Assembly (NCBI RefSeq): GCF_020283565.1
Contig: NC_060061.1
Location: forward strand, 42,569,362 to 42,633,361
Reading direction: 5' to 3'
Length of the DNA: 64,000 nt
Source of the DNA: Trifolium pratense
Taxonomy: Eukaryota; Streptophyta; Magnoliopsida; Fabales; Fabaceae
Under the pieces are notes generated by a model. It was given only the letters and a program-made list of their open reading frames with translations. It had not been told where the DNA came from and did not search any database. Position numbers and translations under genes: made by a program. This document shows, in pieces, positions 35,593-47,513 of the stretch. The stretch's first letter is position 1. Every line of letters starts with the position of its first letter.

Positions 35593-37920
35593 TTAGCTAA
35601 GTTTAGCACGTATGATTCCTTCAAATGACCCAATAAATCCCATCACTGTGACAAGAAAGCAAGCAAAGCTAAATAATCTGAGAACAATCCATTGTGTACT
35701 CCAAGCTTCAATCTTCTTCTGTACAAAGTACATCTCAACTGGAAAATATATCGCCAATGGCCAAAAATTTATGCCTCCTAATACTCCTAAGATTTGGTTG
35801 AAGTAAGGAAATAAAATTGCAAGTCCTGTTGTTGAAATCACATAGCTTGTTCTACAACAAAACCTGAATAGATTGATCTTAAAAGCAGGTAATAGAGGAA
35901 GTTTCACTTTGTGAAAATCATTCACAAAGCCACTCTTGGGGAATCTTTTTGAACACCATCTATCAATAGTACTATATATTGGTTGACTGTATATCTGTTG
36001 AGAAGATCATACAAATGAAGCATATGTAATAGGTAACATAAGAAAACAGTGAATATAATTGTTCTATATTCCTGGTCTCATATATAAGTAAATATTCATT
36101 TTTCATGTTATATCTGGTCCGTATTACGGACCAGATCCATCAATTATTCAATGAACCTTAAAGAAGAATCTTTGCGTATATATGAGACCGGGAGGAGTAT
36201 ATTAGTAATTTATTTACATTATTTACCTGGTATCCTCCAACCAAATGAATGATAATGCAAACATTGGCAAAGTCGATAAGCCAGAAAGGCTCGTAAAACC
36301 CAAACCCTGTCAAGAGATTTCCTGGTGTAGCATCTCCAAAAGCTGCATATCCAAAGCCTCCGCAACATAGGTAGAAGAATGTTGTAATCAAGATTGACAT
36401 CATGGAGGCCTTTTTCATCGTTTTATTCTCTGCTGGAGGAGACTCTAGAGTGTCCTTTAATCAACAAAAATCAATAATTTGTTTCAGATGTAGTTTTTTT
36501 TCGGTCTGCTTTATATCAACCACCCTTTACGTATCCAATTTGAATATGAAATATTTCATTACCTGTATCTCAAGAAAAAGCATTGAGTATGGATAGGAAA
36601 AACTAATGTCACCAAGTGCCTGGAAGATTAACCAGATTTTGTCAGCAACAGTTGCAGTCTGTACTCCAGTCATACTTCCCATAAATCTTCCATTTTCTGC
36701 ATCAATACAGTAGCATGATATGGATTTTAGAATACTAATATTTTTCTTTCTTATGTCGCTTTAATTAAACAATTGGTTGACCGACCAAATGATTCATGAC
36801 AGTTCATATTCATGACCTAAAGTGACCGGTCCCCAAAAACTAATGCAATAAAACTCAACATCTATAACTTTGGGACTAAATTAGTGATTCACTCTAACAT
36901 TGTTTGACTTATGTAGCCAACTCATTTAGTGAGAAAAGGGTTTTGTTGTTATATGATGTTGCTTTAATTATCAAGAGGCTTGAAATTAACAAATAAGCAT
37001 AATCTTTAATTGACAGAAATTGAGTGAAGAGGACACTTACTTATGACTGTGGCTAACCCAAGTCCAAGTCCGATTGACGAGTATGCAAAGGACATTATTG
37101 TAGCAACAACAGAAACCCATACCATGCTATGTAGATCTGGTATAAATGACATTACAACCTGAACTAGTCCAAACAACATCATATACACATTACCACCATA
37201 TTTACACGGAGCATTGTGCCCTTCCTCGTGATAACAGTTTGATCTCATAATAGCCCTGTATTAATTAGTAGCATAAACATGTGTCATTAGCTTGTTGGGA
37301 AAGGAATATGGAATTGAATTTGATGAGGGGTCCAATAGGAGAATTACCTCATACTTGTTGCTGTGGTAATTACATAGGCAATACAAGTCACATACAAGCT
37401 CACAATTTGAAGAAAACCAACCGCATATGTCCTTTTCTCACCTGAATGCATTAAAATCAATTTGAAGTTATAATTTGTTGGTAGTGATTGCAAATAGTGA
37501 AGGGTTTAATATGTTCTTACCAAGATTTACTCTAACAGCATCCATAAAAGAGTAGTTTCTTTTCCCAGTTACAGAATCAGGATTTCTGTAACAATCAGCC
37601 AAAAGACATGAAGAAACATATGTAGCTATTGCACAACAAAGCAAGGCAATCGGCCCTCCAATCCATCCTAATTGAGCAACACTCCATGCCAAAGACAAAA
37701 CACCAGAACCTATAACCGCGGTTATGATATGAGCCACAGCACTCTTTAAATTTCCTGCAGAATAAAAAAAATCTTCAATGTTCAAATTCATGTATATAAC
37801 AGAGAAAATGAGTTGGTTATTTATTATGGTACAGAGAATTTCACCAGTTCTTTTCGGACGTCCATCATCATCATAGGCACCGGAAGTAGTCGTTAATTGG
37901 AGAGAGTTTTTGACATCCAT
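35593..37920 (-). CDS. Amino acid permease, AAP family (paralogue C, 7 exons)
   Basis: Closest relative of the gene at 28000-30182 and almost certainly its tandem duplicate. Exons on minus: 37845-37920, 37521-37754, 37348-37441, 37041-37255, 36563-36696, 36227-36454, 35593-35994. Each has the same length as in paralogue B; total 1383 nt, 460 residues. Blocks: MDVKNSLQLTTTSGAYDDDG, GSGVLSLAWSVAQLGWIGGP, CYRNPDSVTGKRNYSFMDAV, GYAAFGDATPGNLLTGFGFY, INFWPLAIYFPVEMYFVQKK, GFIGSFEGIIRAKLS. Roughly ten or eleven hydrophobic segments. Intact. Its substrate range cannot be read from sequence; AAPs generally import neutral and acidic amino acids with protons. Confidence 0.93.
36066..36201. mobile_element. 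Stowaway-like MITE in the last intron of permease C
   Basis: Left TTCCTGGTCTCATATATAAG and right CATATATGAGACCGGGAGGA are inverted, with a central palindrome TCTGGTCCGTATTACGGACC. The orthologous remnant is in paralogue B at about 28450-28590. Confidence 0.65.
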
Positions 37921-40900
37921 CTTTATCCAAGTATATAATAATTCAATGGAAGTTCATGTACTTCGCTGCATATGATAGAAAAGCGTGAGCTAAAAACAAT
38001 AAAGACAAACTAAGTCGCATCTACACACACGCACGCATAGCACATAGTAAAGATAATATGAATTATGCTAAAGAACATGTTGTTTGGTTTGTGTATTATG
38101 AACAGTCGAAAAGTGTTGAATCATTTGTTAGCAATGTCGAGTAGTATCATTCCATAAAATGGTCATCGATCAATTTGAAAGCATAAAAAATTACAGATTA
38201 AACATTATTGAGTACCTGGAGAATATCCATTGTCGTATAAGAGGTAAATTACATTGAAAAATGGAATTCATAGCCTCAATGTAGCTGCTGGTCATTTTCA
38301 AGCTTTGGAACTGCAAATGTAACGGACTAATAGCTACAAAACCGACCAAGCCGACAAACCAAACTAAACTAAACCAAAAAACTCGGATAAAAAACCGAAC
38401 CGAAGAAAATTGAATTAGTTTGCTTTAACTATCGGTTTTCAATTTTAAAAATAGGTGAATTGCCCACACCAAACCTCTTACTAATAATCTTTTTTAGTCT
38501 AGGGTCATGCCCAACACAGACACCTCACTCAAAACCCAACCCAATACCTAACACTACCATAGTCAGTAACACAACTGACAAACTGAACTCTTCACTTCTT
38601 CTTTGTCAACAAAATAAATCCAAGCTAGCTGTCGCAGCTGATCTGCTTCGTCTGTTGTTTTCTCTGCGCTGTCACCGCCTTCTGTTGGATGTATTTGTCT
38701 TTGATGGTGAACTATGATTTTGGGGATGTAGTATGGTTTTATTTTATTTAAATGCAACATGCATGTATTGTGAAGTTGTTTAAAAAATATAGGTTCCCTT
38801 TGACCTGAATGTACCATGTTTAGTGGTCAAAGAATTTCAGTTTTTGTTCTGTCTCATGGCCCCCAGTTTGTCCAGGACTGGGGACATTTTAAAATCAAAC
38901 AAGTTGTCCTGTCAGGTGCTTTACTTTTCAAGAGATCAAACGCACTCATAGAGCACATTAAATATATTAGTTTGTTTGAGTACTCAGAGAATCCAAATAT
39001 TAATTTATTATAATTTTTATAATCGTGACGAATCAGCCAACTAGATCAAACCAAATAAGTTAGTTTGGTTTCATCTCACTTCTGAAAAAATAAAAATAAA
39101 AACAAATATTGAAACCAGAACAGATGTAGATCTCATCAGTTCAAACATTTTTGTCACATAGTGAAATTTTTTGGAATCCTTTCATAAAACACAAAAATTA
39201 TTATAAAAAACGTAAATTTTTTACTTCCTAAAAAAATTATTGTTTGTTACATTATAGCTAATGAGGTTTAAACCCAGAAGCACTGCATACTACCGAAATC
39301 CCTACCGAATAGAACAAAACTACTTGTTTAAAATAAACATAGAATGCATGACCAAAAAAAAAAACATAGAATGAAGGGATAATGTCCCTGTCAAAAATAG
39401 GAAGATCAATTATCATAGACTCAAATGAAGTCTTTGCATGTCAATGTTCTTCCCATTTTCAACTAAAACTATACTTGTAGAAACAAAAAAGTTCAGATTT
39501 AATTCTTTGAACGATCGAGATTAAGCAATAATCACAATAACAATAACAAAGGAGAAAATAGATTGTTCAAATTTGCATAAAACCATTAAAAGATGGAGCA
39601 TAAAACCATAATGAAAAAAAACTCATTTGAAGTTTGAACAATCTAAATTTGCATTCATGTAACAACAATTCATCATAATTTTCATATATATATTACTCAC
39701 CTGGAATTCTTTCTCCCCTGTTTTCTGTATCCTCTTCTAGCTCTGTTTTTTTTTTTTTAAATATTTGAGTTCTTGCTCTTTTGAAAAACGGTTTGGATAT
39801 ATATGGCACTCAACTTAAGTACCGTTTTTATATATCTCTCTAGTTGTTTGTTTTTTTAACAAAAAACAATGCGATATCTCTGTTTACTTAATTTTAGGAA
39901 ATTTGTTTTAGTATTTGCTCAATTAAAGGAATTTTTAGTTAATGACATTCAATTAATACTTCTCCAGATTTTCATGTCCATATTTAATGTATTGTTGACG
40001 AGTGTGATAAAATTAATGGATTGCTCCAATTAGGTGTCATCTTTACCATGTATCCCGCGTGCACCATCATCTCTCTATTAGAGTATATCCTCCAAGATCA
40101 ATTGTCAGAAATGTCAAAATTGCAAGTGTCAGACGTTTTGATCGGAGTTCGATTTCCGATCCTCCACTATGTGCGTGTAAGTTTTCAATGACTTGTCATT
40201 TCGTCTATGCATAAAAAAAAAGGCAAATGCTAAATAGTACCTCAGAGGCACTAGTTTTTTTTTTTGAACCAACCTCAGAGGCACTAGTTAATAATTCAAA
40301 TGTAGAAAGTTTAACTTGAGTATTGTGTAGTCAACAGTCAACACATGAAAAGTCTAAATTTTTATTTTTTCAATACATAACTTCTCTTTTATTTTCTCTT
40401 TTAGTTCCTTAACTAGTGCCCCGAGCACTAGTTAGCACTTAGCAAGACCCAAAAAAAAATATGTTACACCATTATCCATTAATTATTTTATTTTTTGTCA
40501 AGACACCATTATCCATTATTATATATATGGAAAAATAAACAAAATTATTACTTGAATATTCGCGGTACGGTTTGAATAGGTTTTGAGACAAAACATTTAT
40601 TCAATTTTTTTGACAATAACATTTATTCAATTTTAAAAAAAACTTATATGCAATTCGTTTCAGTTTTAGATGACTCTTCAATAAAAAATAAAATTTGATA
40701 TGATCAAATTTAATGCTTAGAAAAAATGAATGGTCAATTTTTTTATTGTGACAAATGGTCAATTTTTTTTAGAAGGTCAATTATGTTTATAACATTTAGA
40801 AAACAATTAAGGAATTAATTAATTTTAAATAATAAATATTACTAAAAAATAAAAAACTACAATAACAAATACTTATTTCACCAAAAACAAAATATATAAA

Positions 40901-42052
40901 CTAATATAATATATCATACTGATAAAAAATAAACAAGTACTAATATTTATATATGTTGTTTGGTTCAATTTTGAAAAGACAATCCATTATAAAAATAAAA
41001 ATAAAAGTTGTTTGGCTCAGCTTCAAAAAGACAATCCATCATAAAAAATAAAAAGAAGAAAAGGGAATCAAAAATTAAATCCAATTCGAGTGGTTTAACA
41101 AAGATACAATACAACTAATAAAATTTGATTTTTGTACAAGATACTAGATTTGATCTATCAATGTGGAGTTTAAATAGTATCCTAGATGTTTTGGGTTTGA
41201 TCCTCAACTTCATTATAGAAAAAATTGATTTTTGTACGATTTTTAGTTTTTATAAATCGGTTTGGAAGTACTACCCTAGCTAATTCTTTTTTATAATGAA
41301 TAACCATGATTATTATTATTTGACAAAATCTGAGTTTAATTTTTTTGAAGGAATAATTTCTAATAAATTTTTACTTATTTCATCACTAAACTTTAGAATG
41401 TGAACTTTTTCTTATGAAAATCTAAGGAGGTATAATATTTTTTTTTGTCTAATAGTTTAGTGGCTAGAAATTTTCCCTTTATGATGGATACGTGAGATGA
41501 CGGGGTTCAAATCTCGACCCCCTGCATATATAATGCAATGTCCTGCCAACTAAACTAAACTCGCTTATCCACTTTAAAAATGTGAAATTCTACCACTTTT
41601 TAAAATAGTCTATCGTGGATCAGTGTTTAAAAAATACTCATTCCGGTCCTTTTTTATTAACTCTCCGATTTTCTGAGGAAGAGGCTACGGTAATCCAGAA
41701 TTCGTATTTAAAACTTTAACGACGACTTACTTTAATGACGACATACATTGCTGTTTAGAAATCTAGCAAATCATCAAATCATATATTTTCTTAGTGTTTT
41801 ATTTTTCGAAAATATTTATATTTTTTTATCCTAATTCAATATTTTTTACTAATTAACTAAACATGTTAACCATTTGCTTAGTATTTTTTTTACGGAAAGA
41901 AAAAAATCATTGGACTTAAAAGTTACTTTTTTTAACTAAACATGCTAAGAATAATATACTTTTTTATGTCTTTCTGAACTTAAAAGTTTGTTCATGTTGA
42001 AGAGTATGATTGATCGTATTACTGCAAATATATATATATCAATGTGATATTT
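37921..42052. other. Long intergenic region upstream of permease C
   Basis: About 39350-39980 is homologous to the region upstream of permease B. 38330-38430 is a CCAAACTAAAC-type repeat. 40215-40440 is a foldback stretch with CCTCAGAGGCACTAGTT at the left and AACTAGTGCCCCGAG at the right. 41452-41570 is a tRNA-related SINE fragment. An open frame at 38460-38717 has no family resemblance and is not called. No gene. Confidence 0.4.
41452..41570 (+). mobile_element. tRNA-related SINE fragment
   Basis: TAGTTTAGTGGCTAGAAATT resembles an A box region and GGGGTTCAAATCTCGACCCC (41500-41519) a B box/T arm. It is followed by GCAATGTCCTGCCAACTAAA. The related copy at 62322-62455 shares GATGTCCCTGCCAATTGAGC. 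Confidence 0.5.
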
Positions 42053-42082
42053 ATGCAAATAGTAGTTGACTCCAGGTATATA

Positions 42083-43216
42083 TCAACGCGACTATATTAT
42101 TAATTACGAAAAAATCACTGATTCACATTTGTTTCTTTTGCTAACAATGTATCCTAACCTTTCCGGATCAAAGAAGATTGTTTTCTGAGTGGGTTTTGAG
42201 TGTTGGCGATGGAGAAATTGAAGATGACAACGACGATGATTTAGAACTTGACATTCCATCAGATTTATTAATTCCAAATTCAGGTGATCCTCTTGCTTCT
42301 ATCATTGAAAACACATATCCCCAAAATAGAGATATAACGTGTTTCCAAAATAGAGATATATTAGCTCCTAAAAATTCAATAGTCGACACAATAAATGATT
42401 ATATGTTGGATTTAATTCCCGGTGAAGAAAAAACTTATTTGAGTTATGATACTCCACTCGCACAGAATGTAGATGGTCAAACAGTGGATAATGTTCATAC
42501 TCTCGAATTTTTTAACACGATTTCTACTTCGGGACTCCTAAATCACAAGTTGAGGCTTAAAATTAGAGTTCCTGTTATGCTATTAAGGAATTTGAATCAT
42601 AAACTAGGATTATGCAATGGAACAAGACTTATTATTACAAGATTGGGAAAACGTGCTCTTGAAGGAAAAATTATTTCAGGAAGTAATATTGGTGATCAGG
42701 TTTTCATACCTAGATTTTCTCTGACACTATCTGACGTAAAAATTCCTTTTATATTTTAACGGAGACAATTTCCTTTAATGATTTCTTTTGTGATGACTAT
42801 TAATAAGAGTCAGGGACAATCTTTAAAGCATGTTGGGATATTTTCGTCGCTAGTGTTTTCACATGGTCAGCTGTATGTTGCGATTAAGAGTTACTTCTAG
42901 AGAAGGATTAAAAATATTGATCATCGACGAAGACAGCGAAGATACGACTAAGACTTCGAATGTAGTTTATAAGGAAGTCTTCCGTAATGTACCTTCCTTT
43001 GTATGAATATTTATCCAATATTATTATTGAACTATCGTTTAATGTTACTAAAAAATTTTCATATACCTTATATTATTGCAATTATCATATCGTAATTTAA
43101 AATTACATATCTTACATTTTCATATACCTTATATTATTTCAATTATCATATCGTAATTTATAATTATATATCTTACAGCTAATTAGACCCGTGCACCGCA
43201 CGAATCAATGTTCTAG
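42083..43216 (+). mobile_element. Internally deleted Helitron, copy 1
   Basis: The 3' end is CTAG at 43213-43216 followed by T, preceded by the stem CGTGC / GCACG with an ACC loop at about 43189-43203. The proposed 5' end is TCAACGCGACTATATTATTA at 42083, preceded by A, as expected for insertion between A and T. The interior contains only the C-terminal part of a Helitron helicase, so the element is non-autonomous. The 5' end is the less certain one. Confidence 0.75.
42178..43003 (+). pseudogene. PIF1-like Helitron helicase C-terminal remnant, copy 1
   Basis: 42178-42759 is open for 193 codons and reads as the C-terminal third of a Helitron PIF1-type helicase: IPSDLLIPNSGDPLASIIEN, CFQNRDILAPKN, then LRNLNHKLGLCNGTRLIITR. 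After a stop at 42757 the same frame continues with [16 protein letters not shown], the conserved late helicase motif, and more stops. The Walker A half, Rep nuclease and N-terminus are absent. Not functional. Confidence 0.88.
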
Positions 43217-43492
43217 TATATTCTAAGCTTATTCCAATACGATAACCCTAAACCTAATCTTTTTCCCACTCATTTTCCTTTTTTTTCTATTGCAGTTTTA
43301 AATATAAAAAAAATTTAATTTGTCTACGGTGTGAATCAAACCTGCATCATTTGCTAATAATAAAGTTTTTTTTTTAAAATACCTTTTAGTATTACATTTT
43401 TTTAGTTCATGCGTTTTAATATAATTTTATTTAGCTTTTTAAATTATTTTTTTTATATTTTTTTTAACACAACTAGAACTAGTAATTGAAAT

Positions 43493-44122
43493 GAGCTATG
43501 CTATTTATCGCGAAGAAAATCCCACGAAATTTTCACGAAGGAACAAAACGCTTGGTTGACTAACCGTTTGACTGTTTCTTTTCCATTCTGATTTTTAGCA
43601 CTCCAATTGCAAACATCTTCCAACTTTTTCCCCTATTAAGCTTAAAGCACCACTTCCACCCCCAAGTCTATGAATTTCATCATCAGTAAAGGAATAAATG
43701 GCCATGGATGTGTAACATCACATGTTTCTGGGAGCTTAATTTAAGATGTTTGTTGCTTTCAGCCAACAGAAACACAAATATGACAAATTTATTCTATTTA
43801 ATTCTGATTCCAAAGTGAAAATAATAAAATTAAGCCATTAAGGAAGAATTGTATATCCCCTTCATTTCACCATATAGCACAAGATTCTTAAAAGTCACTT
43901 CGAATTTGAGTCAAGACCCAAATCTGGAAATTGTATGCCATGGAAGCATGGAAATGGAACTATGGAAACTAAAGCGGTGTTGAAGAAGAAATAAGAAATA
44001 AATAAATAATTGAAAAAATTGGAGAAAGAAACAAAACGCGTGGTAGCTAAGTTGTGCACTTGTCTTGCCACCTGGTTCGTGATTTTCTCGCGAAACGGTT
44101 TTCGCTACATTGAGCATTTCCC
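43493..44122. mobile_element. 630-bp Mutator-like MITE inserted at the SINE border
   Basis: The 9-bp sequence AATTGAAAT stands on both sides (43484-43492 and 44123-44131). The paralogous site in copy 2 (46802-46810) has it once, an empty site. The ends GAGCTATGCTATTTATCGCG and the complement of GCTACATTGAGCATTTCCC are a degenerate inverted pair, with about 28 of 47 positions matching by eye and a better match inward at TTTTCACGAA/AAATCACGAA. Non-coding. Confidence 0.85.
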
Positions 44123-44131
44123 AATTGAAAT

Positions 44132-44320
44132 ACAACATAGTGTGACACAAGTGGTAGATACTTGAGTCCCTTAACCATTTGGTCCTGAGTTCGATCCCTG
44201 ACTAGTGCGTATGGAGAAACATTTGTTGGGAGATATCAATCCCTTAAATGAATTTCAGTTATCTCGAGGGGATTAGTCTTTACAGTTCGTAAAGGATACC
44301 TTTGATTTAAAAAAAAAAAA
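44132..44320 (+). mobile_element. SINE with 16-bp TSD, copy 1
   Basis: A-box-like GTGACACAAGTGGTAGATAC is followed by B-box-like GAGTTCGATCCC (44188-44199), and the element ends in an A tract. AACTAGTAATTGAAAT lies before (43477-43492, now split off by the MITE) and after (44321-44336). The same SINE is at the same site in copy 2, so it predates the segmental duplication. Confidence 0.85.
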
Positions 44321-44566
44321 AACTAGTAATTGAAATGTAAGATTGAAAAGGCGAACCATTTTGTTGATTGTTGAGAAATGTAATGATGACATTAGGCAGG
44401 TAGCTTAATTATAACCAATAAATTAATGAAAGAAACTAACCAAAATAAAATGAATGAAAGAGATTTGCTTACTCATACATAAATACTTCATTGGAGGGAG
44501 GGTACTATTGCTTCAATGTCATCATTATTAGAGAATTGAAGAGTGCACACACTTCAAACACTATTC

Positions 44567-44590
44567 ATGGCTCATAGTAATGCTACCGCC
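44567..44590 (+). pseudogene. Truncated B3 first exon (copy 1 border)
   Basis: ATGGCTCATAGTAATGCTACC gives MAHSNAT, the first seven codons of the B3 protein start seen at 47601. The homology then ends in unrelated sequence. About 200 bases upstream match the promoters of the other B3 copies, so a B3 promoter remains here without a gene. Confidence 0.75.
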
Positions 44591-44597
44591 AGCAAGT

Positions 44598-44773
44598 CGG
44601 ATTCTAGGATGGGAGATCATGATAGGTCTCACACCAATGAGTCATGCGTTTTGTAGATCGGATTGAATGTGTACGTGATATTAGGCGGATTCTAGGGTGG
44701 GAGACCCTGATAGGTCTCTCACCGATGAGTCATGTGTTTTGTGGACTGGATTGAATGTGTACATGATATTATG
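44598..44773. repeat. Two tandem units of 88 bp
   Basis: CGGATTCTAGGATGGGAGA at 44598 and CGGATTCTAGGGTGGGAGA at 44686 begin two similar units containing ATAGGTCTC and GATTGAATGTGTAC. Non-coding, in the spacer between the duplication copies. Confidence 0.8.
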
Positions 44774-45408
44774 ATGTACTGTCAATTTAAATGAGGGATT
44801 TCAGGCCAAAATTGAGTCTAAACCACTTCACCGGTATTTCAAGAAGAAGAGAAAAGTGATGGCAACTAAGAAAAAGATGGGAAAAATGTTTGTTCTATTT
44901 TTTTTTGTTTGACTGAAATGTTCGTTCCAAAAATACTATAATAAAAGAAAATGTGAATATTCATTTGTATGATCTTGTCAACCGATATACAGTCAACCAA
45001 TATAGAGTATTTTTGTTGACCAATCCAAAGTTTTGTATAGGAATCGGGACAGATTAACTTCTGTGATGTGCTCGTATCGTAGAACTCATGCTTGTGTCTA
45101 TTTTTAATATATCTTCTTTGGCTTTTTCAAAAAAAAAATTCACATATATTTTTGAAAAATATGTAAGTTTTTTTTTTTGTTGCAATTATTCTTTTCTTTG
45201 TGTTCATCTTAAAGAATTCTTAGAATACTTTGTACCTATAGTTGTGTACAATTCCGATTTTATTTTAAAAATAAATAAGTTAATAAATCAAATATTTAAT
45301 ATTTAAACTACCACTCCCTTTTCCCGCAACCCTTCAGTGCAAGGCAATATTTTCAACCATTATGACAAGTATACCAATTGTGATTAAAATTATGTGCAAT
45401 AATTGATG
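44774..45408. other. Spacer between duplication copies
   Basis: AT-rich, unique in the window. An open frame at 45088-45306 is low complexity and not called. Confidence 0.4.
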
Positions 45409-45435
45409 CAAATAGTAGTTGACTCCGGGTATATA

Positions 45436-46466
45436 TCAACGCGACTATATTATTAATTACGAAAAAAATCACTGATTCACATTTGTTTTTTTTTTCTAAC
45501 AATGTATCCTAACATTTCCGGATCAAAGAAAATTGTTTTCTGAATGGGTTTTGAGTGTTAGCGATGGAGAAATTGAAGATGACAACGACGATGATTTAGA
45601 ACTTGACATTCCATCAGATTTATTAATTCCAAATTCAGGTGATCCTCTTGCTTCTATCATTGAAAACACATATCCCCAAAATAGAGATATAACGTGTTTC
45701 CAAAATAGAGATATATTAGCTCCTAAAAATTCAATAGTCGACACAATAAATGATTATATGTTGGATTTAATTCCCGGTGAAGAAAAAACTTATTTGAGTT
45801 ATGATACTCCACTCGCACAGAATGTAGATGGTCAAACAGTGGATAATGTTCATACTCTCGAATTTTTTAACACGATTTCTACTTCGGGACTCCTAAATCA
45901 CAAGTTGAGGCTTAAAATTAGAGTTCCTGTTATGCTATTAAGGAATTTGAATCATAAACTAGGATTATGCAATGGAACAAGACTTATTATTACAAGATTG
46001 GGAAAACGTGCTCTTGAAGGAAAAATTATTTCAGGAAGTAATATTGGTGATCAGGTTTTCATACCTAGATTTTCTCTGACACTGTCTGACGTAAAAATTC
46101 ATTTTAAATTTTAACGGAGACAATTTCCTTTAATGATTTCTTTTGTGATGACTATTAATAAGAGTCAGGGACAATCTTTAAAGCATGTTGGGATATTTTC
46201 GTCGCTAGTGTTTTCACATGGTCAGCTGTATGTTGCGATTAAGAGTAACTTCTAGAGAAGGATTAAAAATATTGATCATCGACGATGACGGTGAAGATAC
46301 GACTAAGACTTCGAATGTGGTCTATAAGGAAGTCTTCCGTAATGTACCTTCCTTTGTATGAATATTTATCCAATATTATTATTGAACTATCGTTTAATGT
46401 TACTCAAAAATTTTCATATATCTTACAACTAATTAGACTCGTGCACCGCACGAGTCGATGTTCTAG
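45436..46466 (+). mobile_element. Internally deleted Helitron, copy 2
   Basis: Ends at CTAG (46463-46466) followed by T. The terminal hairpin is perfect here: GACTCGTGC pairs with GCACGAGTC around an ACC loop (46436-46456), nine base pairs. The proposed 5' end is TCAACGCGACTATATT, preceded by A. Confidence 0.8.
45533..46360 (+). pseudogene. PIF1-like Helitron helicase C-terminal remnant, copy 2
   Basis: 193-codon open frame at 45533-46114, nearly identical to the one at 42178; the same downstream stops follow. The last residues differ slightly (VKIHFKF versus VKIPFIF). The nearly unchanged frame reflects recent duplication rather than selection, since the protein lacks its ATPase half. Confidence 0.88.
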
Positions 46467-46644
46467 TATATTCTAAGCTTATTCCAATACGATAACCCTA
46501 AACCTAATCTTTTCCCCGCTCATTTTCCCTCTTTTTCTATTGCAGTTTTAAATATATAAAAAAAAAAAATTGTCTATGGTGTGAATCAAACCTGCATTGC
46601 TAACAATAAAGTTTTTTTTTTTTTTTAAATACCTTTTAATATTA

Positions 46645-46715
46645 CATTTTTTTATTTACATATTAAGCTAATTAGACCCGTGCACCGCAATGGTCGGAGT
46701 TCTAGTGTGATATAT
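46645..46715 (+). mobile_element. Orphan Helitron 3' end
   Basis: AATTAGACCCGTGCACCGCA at 46671 and TTCTAGT at 46700-46706 repeat the terminal signature of the neighbouring Helitron, with CTAG at 46702-46705. The segment is absent from copy 1, so about 70 bases arrived after the duplication. The hairpin is imperfect. Confidence 0.6.
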
Positions 46716-46810
46716 TTTTTAGTTCATGCGTTTTCATATAATTTTATTTAGCTTCTTAAATTATTTTTTATATATTTTTTTTTAACACAAGTAGAACTAG
46801 TAATTGAAAT

Positions 46811-47003
46811 ACAACATAGTGTGACATAAGTGGTAGATACTTGGGTCTCTTAACCATTTGGTCCTGAGTTCGATCCCTGACTAGTACATATGGAGAAATA
46901 TTTGTTGGGAGATATCAACCCCTTAAATGAATTTCAGTTACATCGAGGGGATTAGTCTCTGCAGCTCGCAGAGATACCTTTGATTTTTTTTTTTAAAAAA
47001 AAT
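46811..47003 (+). mobile_element. SINE with 16-bp TSD, copy 2
   Basis: Same insertion as 44132-44320. AACTAGTAATTGAAAT flanks both ends without interruption (46795-46810 and 47004-47019). B box GAGTTCGATCCC near 46868; the tail is T- and A-rich. Confidence 0.88.
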
Positions 47004-47170
47004 AACTAGTAATTGAAATGTAAGATTGAAAAGGCGAACCATTTTGTTGATTGTTGAGAAATGTAATGATGACATTAGGCAGGTAGCTTAATTATAACCA
47101 TTAATAAATTAATGAAAGAAACTAACCAAAATAAAATGAATGAAAGAGATTTGCTTACTCATAAATACTT

Positions 47171-47513
47171 GGCTTAACTATATATTTGGTTCCTTACGTT
47201 TATTTTAGGTTTTAATTTGGTCCCTTACGTTTAAAAAGTATCAATTTGGTCCCTTACGTTTATTTTAGATTTCAAGTTGGTCCTTTCCGTCAATTTTGTC
47301 ACATGTGGCAGTCAATTTGCATACGTGGACTGACACGTGGCACTTGGACACGCTGACACGTGTACTATTCAAACGGTGTTAATGACAAAACTAACGGAAA
47401 GGACTAACTTGAAACTTAAAATAAACGTAAGGGACCAAATTGATAATTTTTAAACGTAAGGGACCAAATTGAAACCTAAAATAAACGTAAGGGACCAAAT
47501 ATGTAGTTAAACC
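47171..47513. mobile_element. 343-bp Mutator-like MITE (GGCTTAA family)
   Basis: Ends GGCTTAACTATATATTTGGT and its complement ACCAAATATGTAGTTAAACC. Flanks TAAATACTT (47162-47170) and TGAATACTT (47514-47522). The empty paralogous site near 44480 reads TAAATACTT once. Same family as the nested set at 24075-25886, judging by the GGCTTAA ends, the CTTACGTTTATTTTAGGTTT-type arm and the 9-bp duplication. Confidence 0.87.

Larger units (their letters stand above)
42053..44587. repeat. Segmental duplication, copy 1
   Basis: Matches 45409-47622. Shared content in order: Helitron with PIF1 remnant, flanking DNA, SINE, promoter region, and the first seven codons of a B3 gene. The match stops after ATGGCTCATAGTAATGCTACC (44567-44587). 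It has a private 630-bp insertion at 43493-44122 and a private 68-bp internal duplication around 43070-43180. Confidence 0.92.

Noticed and set aside
38460..38817. Overlapping 84-85 codon open frames on both strands
   Set aside because: No family resemblance, splice context or conservation in the related region upstream of permease B.
42168..45744. Antisense open frames at 42168-42389 and 45523-45744
   Set aside because: Shadows of the helicase remnant on the other strand.
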